64,000 bases of DNA, from NCBI RefSeq assembly GCF_050624435.1, contig NC_134546.1, forward strand, positions 10,873,001-10,937,000. Reading direction: 5' to 3'. This stretch comes from Tenrec ecaudatus. Taxonomy: Eukaryota; Chordata; Mammalia; Afrosoricida; Tenrecidae. The translations under genes and the position numbers were made by a program. The notes under the pieces were generated by a model. The model had not been told where the DNA came from. It searched no databases and saw only the letters and a program-made list of their open reading frames with translations. Of the stretch, positions 24,782 through 37,090 are shown piece after piece. Numbering within the stretch: the first letter of the stretch is position 1; the number at the start of each line of letters is the position of its first letter.

Positions 24782-25269
24782 TCTGCTCCAAGATGATTCC
24801 TGTGCGGCAGAGATCAGACATGCATCTACCCTCTTTTATTTTATTCTGACTCCGCCAACCCTCCCACCGCACTCTGCTCTGTCATGGTTTCAAAGATCTG
24901 TTGCCATGACCACACAGAACGCACAGACAATACTCACATGTATGGGGTTTATTAGAGAACCTGCCATGTTACAGAATGTTAAGGCTTCGTTTCTCTTGTC
25001 TGCAGCACCTAGTCTCAGCCATGCTGGTAGGCACATCTCTCTCCCGTCCTCCCCTTGAGTCATGTGGTTCTGGCACCTCTCCTGCATGGGCAAGTGTTAC
25101 AGAGCTCATTTTAGCACCCCTAAATACCCAGGGGACACTCAACTCTGCAAGCCAGCCTCCTGCCCAAAGACACTGAGTTTTATATGGTTTATGGGCCAGG
25201 AAGCCTCCTCTCTGCTGCATGGTCTTGGTACGTTGCTCCTTTGCTTTCCCTCACTGTCTCAGAGCTAAA

Positions 25270-25287
25270 CCCCCCCCCCCCCCCCCC
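25270..25287 (+). repeat. Poly(C) tract
   Basis: An uninterrupted run of about 18 C. Its exact length may be affected by sequencing error. Confidence 0.9.
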
Positions 25288-25959
25288 ACCTCCCGGTAGA
25301 GAGATGCACTCCTGATTCTTTGTCCTGCTGGTGGTGGAATTCTCTGTTCCTACAAAAGGCTCACTTTATGCCTCGTGGAATGGCAAAACTGCTGATCCTC
25401 TCTGTTACTGTGGCATATATCCTATTTGCATGCACCACCATTTGGTGGGAGTTACAAAAGAGCCGTACCAAGTAATTTCACCTCACTGCAGTTGGCCTGG
25501 AGGGAGACCATGTTTTAAAGGACATTTCAGGCCTCTTTTGCACTCCTTGGTTTCTGTCCTCTGCTGAAGAATGGGAGCAGCCGCACTCTGAGGTACTGAG
25601 GGGGGAGCTTGGCCCGAGCAAAGACCTGCTGGAGAGAATCATGCAGCTCAAGGTGACTCCCTTTAGACTTGGAATGTGGAACTGTCTGGAGTCTGGAAGA
25701 CTGATAGGATACTTGTCTCACTCCACTTCAAAGGGGAGTCGGGGAGTTTCTTGCTAAAGTACAACAGAAAGAAAAACCACTTTCTAGGTTGTTGCTACCT
25801 TTGACAAGAAACTTCTTGATCCTGTTTTTTACATTTGCATTAATATTTTAGTTGAAATAAGCCTGGAATCATTGAGGAACTGCCCGACCTTAACCACTGC
25901 TGCCACTAGGGTTCCTTGGAAAATTGCATGTTTAAATTCATACATACAAATTTTCTTGA

Positions 25960-26820
25960 ATGATTTTCATTTTGAAACTGTTTCAAACATGGAAAGTTTG
26001 CAAGTTCAGTATAAATAACTTCATTTTTTGAACAGTTTGTAAAGTATGTTGCCAATCTTTTGTTCCCATCACTCCCAGATACTTGAGTGTGTATTTCCGA
26101 GAATCAAGGACACTCTCTCACAAAACCACGGTGCTGCCCTCAAAATGAAGGCATCAACGTTGCTACATTGCACTGTGTAATCCTTGGACCCCAGTCAAGT
26201 TAGCCAACAGTTCCAGTAATGACATTTACAGAAATGGGATCCAATTGTATTTAGCTGTCTTTTCTTTTTCGTCTTCTCAAATCTGGAACAGTTCTTCAGT
26301 CTTGATTTTCATGACCTTGATATTTCTAAGATTACAGGGCAATTATTTGTAGTCTGTCCTTAGATTTGAATATGTCTGAAGTTCCCTCCTGGTTAGATTC
26401 GGATTGTTTCTGTGACAGGAATGGTGTAAAAGTGAGCCCTGTTCTTCTCTTTGCATCTCATCAGATGGTGGGTGATGGCGATATTTCTACAGCTGCTGCT
26501 GCTGTCCGCTCTGATCATTTGATTAAGGGAGTTGTCGAGTTACACTTCTTCCTTCTGTAACCAAGTATACCGTGGAGAGATACTTTGAAACTATGCACGT
26601 ATCAGGTTCCTCACCTAACGTTCAGTTTCTTCACTTACATCTGTGAGGACTCAGTTTATTTTTTTAGTGGCTAGTAATCCATCATCATCCTTATTTTATT
26701 ATGAAATTGTCTCAGGATTGGCCAGTAGTAGCCCCATCAAGCTGGCCTTTTGTCCTTTTGCCATGACCCCATCTTTATGAATGCTTTTAAATTAAAAAAA
26801 AAAAATGAGCAAGAATCCTG
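25960..26820. mobile_element. Old L1-type relic
   Basis: Successive phrases (aaggacactctctcacaaaa, ctggaacagttcttcagtct, gttccctcctggttagattc, agatactttgaaactatg) follow in order an ancient eutherian L1 3' region. A 50-base AfroSINE scrap precedes it at 25870-25920. Confidence 0.6.
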
Positions 26821-27254
26821 GCTGCTTAACATTGTCATTGTAGGGATATAGCATACTTTGTCAAATAATCCTTTTGGAGCATTTTATTTAACATTTTTGG
26901 AGAGCATAAAATACAGTAATCATTTTTGGACCTAAGTAATAATATACACACTTATGCTAATAATTTCCTTAGTCTTTAAAACTAAAAGTGGAGTTGATTG
27001 AGTCAAAGGGTTGTTTTGCATTTGTTCTGTAAGAGTTTATGTATATATTGGCAGCATGTCTCCTGAAAACTTTTTCAGGCCCCTGAATCACTCCAACATC
27101 TATCCCAGGAGGTGGTACCCACTTTAGGAAACACTGGTATAAATTTACTGCCCTCTATGGTTCCTGTCTAATATTTGAAGTTGCTGCAGTTTATTGATCT
27201 ATTGTAGATAATTCTGTGTGACTGTGCTTTATTTTTTGTTTATTTATTGTATCC

Positions 27255-27480
27255 CTCTGGCTTTAAAAAAAAGTTTTATTGGCTTATAATTCATAGATCA
27301 TTTAATAGTTCAACCATATTAAGAAGAGTTTTGCAATCATCACAATCAATTTCAGAACATTTTCATCTTTCTCATATTCATTGTTATCTCCCCATAAAAG
27401 TTCTCTCCAACTTCCCCTACCATACCCATAGGTAAATCCTGATCCAGGCACTGTCTCCGTTGAGTTAGCTATCCAGGATT
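27255..27480. mobile_element. Old L1-type relic
   Basis: The order ttggcttataattcatagat, gcaatcatcacaatcaattt, cagaacattttcatctttct follows a known L1 3' segment. Confidence 0.55.
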
Positions 27481-27799
27481 CCATACACAGAAAATCATAC
27501 GAGACAAAACAAGAAATAAGTAAGAACAATGACAAAAACAGAAAAACATCTAAATTGAAGAGAAAGCAGAAAATATTAAGCTGAAACAACTCTAAAATGG
27601 GTCAAAGGGGAGATAAAATGATAAGGTGTTACATTTTAACATAACTACATCTGCCATAATCAACTTTACAATGTTCTCTGTCTGACAGCCAGCCTATTCG
27701 TGCCCAGGGACTATGGTCCAAGATAATTCCCCACTGGAGGTTTATGGGTTTGCAGCTTTCACTGCCATCTTCAGCCTTCCGCAAACCCTCATGAAGTAA

Positions 27800-28990
27800 G
27801 AGACAACACAACCAGGTGTATGTATGCGCTCTCATGTTCATTACAGCACAGTTCACAACAGCGAGAAGCTGAAAACAGTCCAAATGCCTATCAGTAGAAG
27901 AATGGAAAAAGAAACTCTGGTACACGCAGAGAATGGAATACTATGCATCCCTTTTTAAAAGGGTGATGAAACCATGAAACACCTCAAGATATGGATGGAC
28001 CTGGAAACTAGTATGCTGAGCAAAGTTAGTCACAAAAGGACAAATGTCTGAATCTACTACTGTAAGGATAAACACCAGGACAGTGGTCGGCTTCTGCTCA
28101 CAGATCATGTCATCTAATCTGGTCTTTCAAACTTCAAGATAGTGAAGCTGCCTAGACCCCATGAACCATATATCACCCCTTTTATTTGTAGCTTAAAAAG
28201 AGCTTCAACAGAGGAGACCTCACCTCAGCTGTGGTCAGTTTCTCAAGATATGGGAGAGGAGAGAAAGAAGACCTGTTAGTGCTGCCATGCAACATTATTC
28301 TAAAGTCACCCCCAAATCAACAGACTCCTGGAAGAGTAATTAGTGAGCCTTACTGGGAGTCGACGTCAAGATGTGGAGGTGTGGGTGGAGGGTATGTCTG
28401 CCCCACAGAGGGCATTTGAACTTCTGTAGTGGGTGAACTGGGTGGAGCAACCTCCCACCAGGAAAAAAAAAAACACTAAACGATACCGGTAGAGAACCCA
28501 AACGGAGAACATGTCGGGTACTATTTTCTAACTAGACACTTTTGGCCTAGTTTCACCAGCCCATGGTGACTGAGGCCACTTGCTGTGGACAACTGGGACC
28601 TTGTACTCTGCCCTTTCAAAGTGCACAGCATCTTCTGTGGGCCACACAAGAAGGATCTGAGTTTGAAACCCCACTGAGCAAACTGGACTTTACCTTAAAC
28701 TCACTGGTGGCAAATGTAAGGAACAAACAAACTCCCTTGAAACACCCTGGTTTGGGAAGAAGCAGCTGACCACTATCCCAGGGTTATGGAATTGGTCTTC
28801 ATTGGACTTTGGTTTGGATCTCTAGCTTTGTGACTACCCAATGAATGGTGGCCTGGGACTATCATGTATGTACTCTTTTATGCTCTCTTTGCTTTCTTGT
28901 GGCATGTGTTAGTGTGGAAGACATGGTTCTGCCTTTGTGAATGAGAACTATTGAAAGCTTTTCTCTGTCCCCAACCTCATTGTTTGTATA
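27800..28990 (+). mobile_element. L1-type LINE fragment, end of ORF2 and 3' UTR
   Basis: 27840-28040 contains the widespread L1 phrases tcattacagcacagttcaca, gaatggaatactatgcatcc and atggatggacctggaaacta. The following kilobase has the look of a lineage-specific L1 3' region. There is no intact ORF2 segment. Confidence 0.6.
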
Positions 28991-29275
28991 AATAGTGTCC
29001 AGTAACTTGAGCTTTTAATCTGTACAAGTCAACAATGCATGTATTATAGTCTGAAAAGCTGGCCTGTACATGTATAATTTATATTTCTCAACAGTGTTTT
29101 AAATTCTATACCACGGACTAAATAATACCATCAGTGGAATTGCCTTATGCCCCATAGGGATGATTTATAAAGTTCTGTATTACAAAATGGTAATGATGTC
29201 TCTAAAGTGAACCAGAGATATATGTAAACCATAGAGAGATAAATGGATTTTGGGCTCAAATTTAATTGTTGACCT

Positions 29276-29487
29276 ACAAAAAAACTAAACTTGCTGCCAT
29301 CAAGTTGATTCTAACTCATAGTGGCCCTATAAGGCAGGGTAGAACTGTTCCTGTGGGTTTCTGAGACTATAACACTTTATGAGAGTAGAAAGCCTTATCT
29401 TTCTCCCTTGGAGTAGCTGGTGGTTTAAACTACTTGCCTTACGGTTAGCAGCCCAACACATGCCCCACTCCGTCATCAGGGCTCCTA
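29276..29487 (-). mobile_element. AfroSINE
   Basis: An antisense copy with cttgctgccatcaagttgat and the end ccgtcatcagggctccta. Confidence 0.82.
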
Positions 29488-29559
29488 AGAACAATTAGTT
29501 CTTATTATATGGCCCAACTCCATACTTGCCCTCATGAAGAAATCACTGAAGATATGAGT

Positions 29560-29775
29560 GGTATAACAAAATGTGGTGAAGAAATCAGAGGATGCCTGGC
29601 TATCAGAATAGCATCTGGGGTGTTAAAGGCTTGTCTTAAAACAATCAACCATCTAATTGAGACATCAAATAAGTCCATACAGAAGCAGCACGCCAGCCTA
29701 TGTGATCCAAGGATTGTAAATAAAACCCAAATCCAGAGGGGAGGTATCGGCTTAAATACTGAACACCCAGTTCAT
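29560..29775 (+). mobile_element. Internal fragment of the afrotherian LINE 3' UTR
   Basis: The phrases gcatctggggtgttaaaggc and agaagcagcacgccagccta are the reverse complement of a segment near 19120-19170 in the long antisense copy. An 89-codon open frame overlapping it has no known domain. Confidence 0.65.
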
Positions 29776-30369
29776 TGATGATTCTTGAAAGAGCACAATG
29801 CACAAAAGGCAAAACTTCTTTTTACCAATTAAGCTAAACTGTTGTTTGGTTTTAAAGATAATTTCAAGGGATATTTGAGTAGATGTTGAAAGATGGCCTC
29901 TGAGCAATACTGGTAGCATCTCCATTCTCCACGGCTTCAGGAAGTCTCGAGTCCATGTTCTACATTTCCCTCCTTTGGTCAGAATTCTCCGTGGAATCTT
30001 TGATCAAAATATTTGGTTATGGTAACCAGGCACCTTCCAGCTCTGCTGGTCTCATGGCAAAGGAGTAAGTTGTTCATGCAGGCAATTAGCACACATTCCA
30101 TCTCCTTTTCCTAATGCCCTTTCTGTTGCTGCAGGCAAATAGAGGCCGCTTGTTGTGTCTTAGATGGCCACTTTCAGGTGTTCGTAGTCCCAGGAACTAC
30201 ACAACAAAGTAGGCGGCAGAATAGAAGCACTGGACACCGAACGGACTGTGCATGAAACCTCCAAGCCAAAGAACCAAATCCCGTGAAGTGTTGGATTGTT
30301 CTAGCCTCAGCACTTGTCATTGTTGTAAATATATCTATCACAAAACCTTTGGCCAAGTCAACTTTCTAC

Positions 30370-30690
30370 AGATGTACAATTTATTCGACAGGTGTTACAA
30401 TCATTTTCTGTGCAACCCTACCCTTAATCAATGCAGTTTTTCCCATCACCATTAATTAGCCCTTTTCCCCCATCCTCCCACCCCTAGTAATCACTGATAA
30501 ACTTTGGTCCATATACTGTTAACCTCTTGCCTTTTTATGTAAGGGAAGTCATAACAATATTTGTCCTTTTGTGTTTGGCTTGTTTCCCTTAACATAATGT
30601 CGTCAAGCTCCATCCATACTCTCACATAGGACATATATTTGATAATACTCAATTGGGTTTTTGGTGAACGGTTACACTGCAAGTTAGAGT
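30370..30690. mobile_element. Old L1-type relic
   Basis: The phrases ccctagtaatcactgataaa, cttgtttcccttaacataat and caagctccatccatac match the same L1 3' region as at 9280. Confidence 0.5.
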
Positions 30691-31186
30691 TCCATTTCAC
30701 ACTTTCCACACCGATGGTTTAGTGACAGTGTGTTGATGTTCTCTGTATGCTCAGTTTGTTCTCTCTCCAGTGCTCTAGTTGCCCTGCCCCCTTATTTATA
30801 ACCCTTGGAGGAATTATAGACCTTTTTTTTTTCATATTGTTGGTTTGTAATTAGGACACTGATCTTATGAATAATATATATAAATTGAACTCTGTTTTTT
30901 TCTCTCATCCAACTTGAAATCAACATTTGTGACTTAGAATGGTCTGTGAGGTCATCAAGCACCACATAATTTTTCTTGTCTCAAGATACATGAGCTTGTG
31001 GCTTGTGTGTAGACTTGTTTCTTCTTTGAGCTTCTGATTAAGTTTTTACTGTTTTACTCCTGGTGAGCAAAGGGCTGTAGTATTTTAGATGGCAACCCAC
31101 ATGTTTGTAAGACCCATGGCCTTAATTTCACTAGGATGCATGTCTGATATTTGCCATGGTAGATTTTTAAATAGTAAGACTTTCAC

Positions 31187-31345
31187 AGATGCCTGGATGG
31201 CACAGGTAGTCACGTGCCCGACTACTCGCTGAAAGGTTGATCATTTGAGTCCACCCGTGGTAATTCAGAAGATAGGTCTGGCAATCCACTTCAGGAAGGT
31301 CAGTCTATGGAGCATTTCTGCCCTACACACAGGGCTCTCCTTGAC
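31187..31345 (+). mobile_element. AfroSINE or a related tRNA SINE
   Basis: A sense copy whose head (gatgcctggatggcacaggt) and body (gaagataggtctggcaatcc) resemble a SINE variant with a different middle part. Confidence 0.6.
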
Positions 31346-31493
31346 AGGGAACAAACAGCAATTTCACAATTTTATACTTACAGACACACTGCTAAAGACC
31401 AAATTAATCATGTCCATAAAGCATTAGAAGGGATTATCAAGACAGTAGATGTAGGAGGGAAACAGATTATGTGTCTCGTACTCCTACCCCCTA

Positions 31494-31494
<1 letters not shown>

Positions 31495-31527
<33 letters not shown>
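31495..31527 (+). repeat. (CA)n microsatellite
   Basis: About 16 CA units. Confidence 0.95.
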
Positions 31528-31529
<2 letters not shown>

Positions 31530-32640
31530 TTAACTTTAAACCAGTAGCAGAAAGATGGGTGTCTTAGAGCTAAGTCATTTATCCTTTTTGTAAAACAGAT
31601 CATGTAAAGTAGGCATATTACAGTGGAGGCATTTACTTTCCTACGGCTTGCTCATTTTCCCCAAATAACTCTTAATGATTGGCCAGTCTTAGCCTCACAA
31701 ATCCTTTTCAAAATTCCAAAACTCTGGCAAAAGTTCCCAGAAGCTTGGGATCTATTGTTGTTTAGCCAACTTAGTGACCTTTGGGGAAATTATTCCCCAG
31801 TAGGCCTCCTTTTCCTCATCTCTAAACTAAATTCTGTGGTTTCTAAGGTATCTTCAAACTCGAAAAATAGAAAATCCTGTGAAATTTCATTCTGAAAGTT
31901 AGAATTGACTTTCTAGCTTATAAAACTGATTGTATCATATAGTAAACATTTTTCTAATATGAGGGGTTTCAAGGAAATGTTTTCATCATTTTTTAATTCT
32001 ATTCTTCCACAAACTATTTGAAGCCTATCACCACCCAAGTATCTAGGCTGGCAAATATCTTTTACTTGTTTATTCCGAGCTGGTTTTATTCTAGGCCTTT
32101 GGTGTCCTGCCTTTGCATTTAATGTCAAATCTGTTGTGTGGCCCCTTTGACTCCTTAGAACTGACCGACCCCAGAAATGTTCCATTTAGAAATCTCACAT
32201 TTCATGTGAGGAAAAAAAGGTTATTATTAATTCTGTAAGTATGAAAAGGATTACTCAATATATGAGGTTTGGTAATTAGTTGGCTACTTAGGAAAAAAAA
32301 TTAAGATCCTGTTTTTTACATATCATACTCCAAATTAAGTTTCAGGTGTATTAAAAATTAAGTATTAAAAATCATGCATCCAAAAATAGAAATGAATTAT
32401 CTTGGCTTAGAAATTAACATTAAAAAGCAAAGTGAGGACATTTTATAGAAAATATTACAGAAAATTTTTATATTTCATTTACAGAGTTAATGCAAATCCA
32501 TGAAAGCACTGGATCCAAAAAAACTAGAGAGCTTCAGAGAAAAGGCACATATCCTGAAACAGTTTTGAGAATTTAACTTTTATAAGATTCTCTGAAATTC
32601 TCTTCTTTGATAATATTAATAACTAATGCCCTTGATAGTA

Positions 32641-32667
32641 TGTGTGTATATATATATATATATATAA
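32641..32667 (+). repeat. (TG)n(TA)n microsatellite
   Basis: A short TG run passing into about ten TA units. Confidence 0.95.
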
Positions 32668-32777
32668 TTTTCCTTGTATATACTATAGCTGCTAAAGAAA
32701 TCTCACATAAGGAAAAAGAAATCGTATTAAAGATACAAAGTGAAGTGATATAAATTAACATGGTTTTTAACTAGCTT

Positions 32778-32930
32778 GTGGAGTCCCTAGGTGGCACAGT
32801 TAAGCCTCAGCTATTAGCAGAAGGGCAGTTCAAACCCACCAGAAGACCCTTTGGGAGACAGGCCTGTGCATCTCCTCTGCACACATGAGATGAGAATTTG
32901 CCCAGAGCTGGAATTCACTCAGCAATTAAC
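32778..32930 (+). mobile_element. AfroSINE just upstream of exon 2
   Basis: A sense copy with gtggagtccctaggtggcac and cagttcaaacccaccaga. Its end lies about 95 bases before the exon 2 acceptor at 33024-33025. Confidence 0.7.
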
Positions 32931-33057
32931 AACAAAGCAGCTTGTGAGAATTTTGAAAGACTTGATATGGGTTTTCTGTCCGCACCAAACACAAGAGACT
33001 TATTTATTCTTTTCTTTTTTAACAGGTACACATTAATTATTTGAAAGCAGTCAAACA

Positions 33058-34968
33058 ATGGAGCCAGACATCATTCGAATGTACTCTTCCTCCCCACCAC
33101 CACTGGACAATGGAGCCGAGGACGATGATGATGATGAGTTTGGGGAATTTGGTGGGTTTTCAGAAGTTAGCCCTTCTGGTGTAGGATTTGTTGATTTCGA
33201 TGCACCGGATTATCCTCGTCCCAAGGAAGAGTTTGTACCTTCAAACCATTTTATGCCAATTCATGATTTCTCAGAAAATGTAGATAGCCTCTCAAGCTTT
33301 AAACCCGGGAAACACGGTAATGAGGAGGCTGGCACTACTGAACTTGCTGCTCCTGTGAAAGGGCCGGCCGATGTTTTACTCTCTGCCACCAGCAAAGAAA
33401 TAGTTTCCCCTCAAACATTAGATCCTTCTATTGATGGTATGAAAAGTCCCCGAGATTTGAATACAGCACTGGAGCAGGTGCAGAATGTCGGAACTCCTGG
33501 AGGTTTCTCCCCAGGAGGTTTCAGAACTGATCTAACTGTGGTTCATCCAAACCAGCAGTCAGATAGCTGCAACGGTGAAACGCCGCCTTGTCTGGAGATC
33601 CTGACAAATGGATTTGCAGCTTTGGAAACTGTCAGTCCTCAGGGAACAGAGGAGCTGGACACTGTAGCTGACTCAGAGGGCCTAACGCCTCGGAGCACTG
33701 AGTATAACTTGGACTCTGCACCTAGCCCTGCTGAGGAATTTGCAGATTTTGCCACTTTTTCCAAAAAGGAAAGGATCCAGCTAGACGAAAAAGGATGTAC
33801 AGTTTTAAAAGATAGAGAATCACTAACAATTCAGGAAAATAATAAAATTAACAGAGTCAATGAACTGAATTCCCTAAAAGACCTCTCTTTGGCCCGAAGC
33901 TCTGACAACCAAGGAAACTCTGACAGCGAGGATCAGGTTGGCGTTTCTGAAATAAGCATGGAGAGTAGAAGAGGTTTCCGTACCGACGAACAAGGTCCTG
34001 ACGCCCTGCAACAAGATGCCTCGTTACACTCAAGTGCTCAATCACATGCTTGGAGTCTGGCAGCCACAGAGGATCGCTCAGAAGCCAGTAGGAGAGAACA
34101 GTGGCAAACTGAGGGAAAACTGGATGTATTTACTCCTAAAAGTGCCGACAGCCTGTGCATGGAGCACACTGAGACCAACGATGATGCTAATGACGTTGGC
34201 TCTCCCGAAGAAGAAATGACCAAGTTTGCTGAGCCGCAGAGCCCCAGCGTGCTTCCCACAGAAGAAAACGTTGTGAATGATTCCCTAAGTGACAGGAGGA
34301 ACGACCCTGGGACTGGGAGCGACACAAATGAGGATGATTTCGGTGCCTTTGGCATAGCCTGCGGCACAACTCCACCGTTTGCTGTTGGCCCTCATGAACC
34401 AATGCGTGATGTCACTTTTGAGGAGTCCTCAGATCACTTTCCACATTGTAGTGAACCAGGTGATGACTTTGCAGAATTTGGGCATACGAATACTGTTTCT
34501 TGCCAAGAGATGACACGTACTGAGTCAGACTTGAAACCTACTTCTGACGGCTTATCCGAGGGATGTCAGCTGGCCAGAAAGTCTTCTGGGACAGGCATTC
34601 ATCCTGTTTCAAAACTGAAAAGGGGGCAAGAAGGTGAATTTGGAGATTTTGATTCTGTGCCAAATATTCAGAATGACTGCAGTGGTTTTCAGGACGCTGA
34701 TGATTTTGCAGACTTCAGCTCAGCTGGTCCGTGTCAGGTGGCAGATTGGGATGCTTTTGAGGATGGGCAGAAAGAGAGTTGCTCCTGGGCTGCCTTTGGA
34801 GACCATCAGGCTGCTGAATCTCATCATCGAAAGGAAGCCTGGCAGTCGCATAGGACAAATGAAAATGTTGATGCTCCAGGTACCCCCACAACTCACAGAG
34901 TCCCAGGAGCAGCTTCCGGAGGAGCCGTTGCTGCTGGCCACACTCAGGAATCAGCTACTTCAGTTCAG
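33058..34968 (+). CDS. AFTPH: Aftiphilin coding exon 2, residues 1-637
   Basis: The exon begins at 33026 after a pyrimidine-rich tract ending in AG. The start codon at 33058 has a strong context (A at -3, G at +4), and the exon ends at 34968 in phase 0 before gtatac. It encodes a long, acidic, Ser/Thr-rich and probably disordered region. Visible motifs are an acidic run (21-26) followed by EFGEFGGF (27-34), FADF (228-231), FGAF (428-431), FAEF (471-474), FGDF (528-531) and FADF (550-553), then WDAF (564-567) and WAAF (577-580). In aftiphilin, acidic FxxF motifs bind the AP-1 gamma-ear and WxxF motifs bind the AP-2 alpha-ear; that assignment is family knowledge. The reading frame has no internal stop. 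Reading past the donor gives 12 further codons before a stop, which is intron readthrough and not an alternative C-terminus. Confidence 0.97.
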
Positions 34969-35824
34969 GTATACGAGTTTTTTCTATTTTGTATGGCATA
35001 TAAATAGCCAGGGAGTTTCCTAACTTTGTTTTTAAAAAAATCTTTAAAAAGAAATTTTATGGGGTACCTGCTAAAGGACTCTTCTGATATATCTTACTTG
35101 ACCTGAGTGTGGGTTAGTTATCTTTTCCACAAGGCTTGAGCCAGTTAGACAGACAGCCCTATAGTAAAGCTCTTGGTAAGGTTGTTCTTTATGTGGATGA
35201 ATTTCTTTCATAATCATAATTGGTCAACTCTGTGTTTTGATTTGTTGATGAATATAAATAGCATTTATGTCAAACTCCTTTCATTAGTAAAATAACAAAC
35301 AATTTGAGTGAATCCTTTGGTTTTTACCTTTACAGTAATTTTAAAAGAAGGTTAAATTGAGATTTTAAAAAAGTTTTGGGTTTTTTAATTTCAAAAAAAG
35401 ATGTCTGTTGATTTTCATTTTGTTCATCTTAGACTCAGAGCATTGAAATTTACTTGTAGGGGAGAGAAAGCAAAAATTGAAGTATGCCTGTGCTGAAGGC
35501 TGTGGTCAATTGAAAGATAGAACAAGAATTTAGAAAATATGATTTGGACCTCATAATTTAGCAGTCACTTTTAAGAGACCTAGTGTAAAGGCGAGTAGGG
35601 ACTAAGGCTTAGACCTAAAACAAAACAGCCATAGGTTGACTTACTGTGGATGTATTTATTTGCGTTTAATTTCTTAATATGTGTATTTATGGTCACTGTC
35701 CTTAGGACATATAAGTGTCTGGGAGACTATGTCCATCTCCTCCCTCTCCTGCATCTGCACTTCATCCTTTTCTGAGCTAAACTCATCCAAAGAAGCTTCC
35801 ATAAGTTTTATTTTTATTTATTTT

Positions 35825-35925
35825 TTAAATCATCTATTGGCATCTCTTACAGATCATAACATTCCATACATCAGTTGTATCAAGCATATTTGTACATATG
35901 TTGCCATCATCATTTCCAAAACCAT
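35825..35925 (-). mobile_element. Afrotherian LINE 3' end, short
   Basis: It contains tcttacagatcataacattc and gtacatatgttgccatcatc, in antisense to the family's 3' end. Confidence 0.65.
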
Positions 35926-36659
35926 AAGTTTTATTTTGACTTCGAGCAGTCCCAAGAGGCACAGTTTGCTATCCAGGTTGTTCCCTTGCCTGGAGTTGTA
36001 CTGTGAATTAAATTTCCCCACTACGAGTTAAATTTCCCTGTTCTCGACCTTGAGGGAGGGCAGGGGAGGAGTGAGCAAAATTGAACACTCATTTTATATT
36101 GATAATTGATAATGTTAAAATATTGTGAATAAAGCCAGAATCTACAAACTTTAGTTCTCGTTATCTTTTGTTAAAAAAACCATTTTCATTTGGAACTATT
36201 TCTGTAGTCTGGGTGTAAATTGAAGTTGGTTACACATCATTGCTTTGACATCTTAGGTGCAATCAGATGTTAGAGAAATTATGGTAGTATCATTTGGTGT
36301 GCACTGCTGGTCACTTTTCACTTGACTTGGTGTGTCTGAAGAGTTTAATTTGCTGATTCACTTGTTACATGGTTTTGACTAATGTGGGTTATTCCTATTG
36401 AGTAATTTATTACTGAGGCAGAAGATGATGAACTAATTATAATGCAAATTGAAGACTACTGCATTGGATCTTACCCTTTCCTTACTTAGTTTCATTTCAC
36501 AGCTAAACGGTAGGTGGCACTGGTCTTGGAATACCTTTCCGTGGTGACCTTAGAACTTTGAAAAAAAATATAACCACTCAAATAGAGTTCCTTGTATCAT
36601 GACTTTATATAATTTGCTAATTGGAATTTAGATCGTAATGAAGCATGTGAACTTTTTTG

Positions 36660-36800
36660 AATCTAATAGCTGAGTTCAAATTTTGACTCACCCTCTTGTA
36701 AGTTTTATGATTTTGGACAAGTTCTCTGAACTCACTTGTTTATAGGAAGGAGATGATGTTTACTTCAAAGGATTTTTGTATGGATAGAGTAAAAGTAAAA
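36660..36800. mobile_element. MIR-like relic
   Basis: The phrases ctgagttcaaattttgactc and ttttggacaagttctctgaa follow the MIR consensus loosely. Confidence 0.5.
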
Positions 36801-36841
36801 AAATACTCAAGTACATGTTTTGTAGTAAAATTTAGTTTAGT

Positions 36842-37090
36842 TTTCTTAAGATAATTTTATTGGGGGCTCTTACAGCTCTTATAACAATCTATACATTAAT
36901 TGTATCAAGCATGTTTGTACATATGTTGCCATCATTATTTTCTAAACATTTACATTCTATTTGAGGCCTAGGTATCAGCTCCTCTTTTTATCCTCCTTCC
37001 CTCCCCACCTTTATAACTCCTTGATAAATTATAAATTATTGTTGATTTCATATTTTATACCAATCGCTATCTCCCTTCAGTTTTTGTCGT
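36842..37090 (-). mobile_element. Afrotherian LINE 3' end
   Basis: It starts ataattttattgggggctct and continues through aagcatgtttgtacatatgt to the purine-rich tract in antisense. Confidence 0.7.

Larger units (their letters stand above)
3695..33025 (+). other. AFTPH: AFTPH intron 1 (29.3 kb)
   Basis: The intron runs from gtaagc at 3695 to aacag at 33021-33025. The first 600 bases are still CpG-rich. The rest is AT-rich and holds no supportable gene. Its contents are AfroSINEs in both orientations, LINE 3'-end fragments (10.7, 18.5-22.6 and 29.6 kb), older L1, L2 and MIR relics, a SPIN element at 23528-23720 and microsatellites. Stretches with nothing recognisable include 4300-5500, 13070-16290, 16830-18480 (apart from simple runs) and 31570-32770. 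Confidence 0.85.

Noticed and set aside
33857..34402. Minus-strand and frame-shifted open frames inside the large exon
   Set aside because: They are shadows of the aftiphilin coding frame and have no independent signals.
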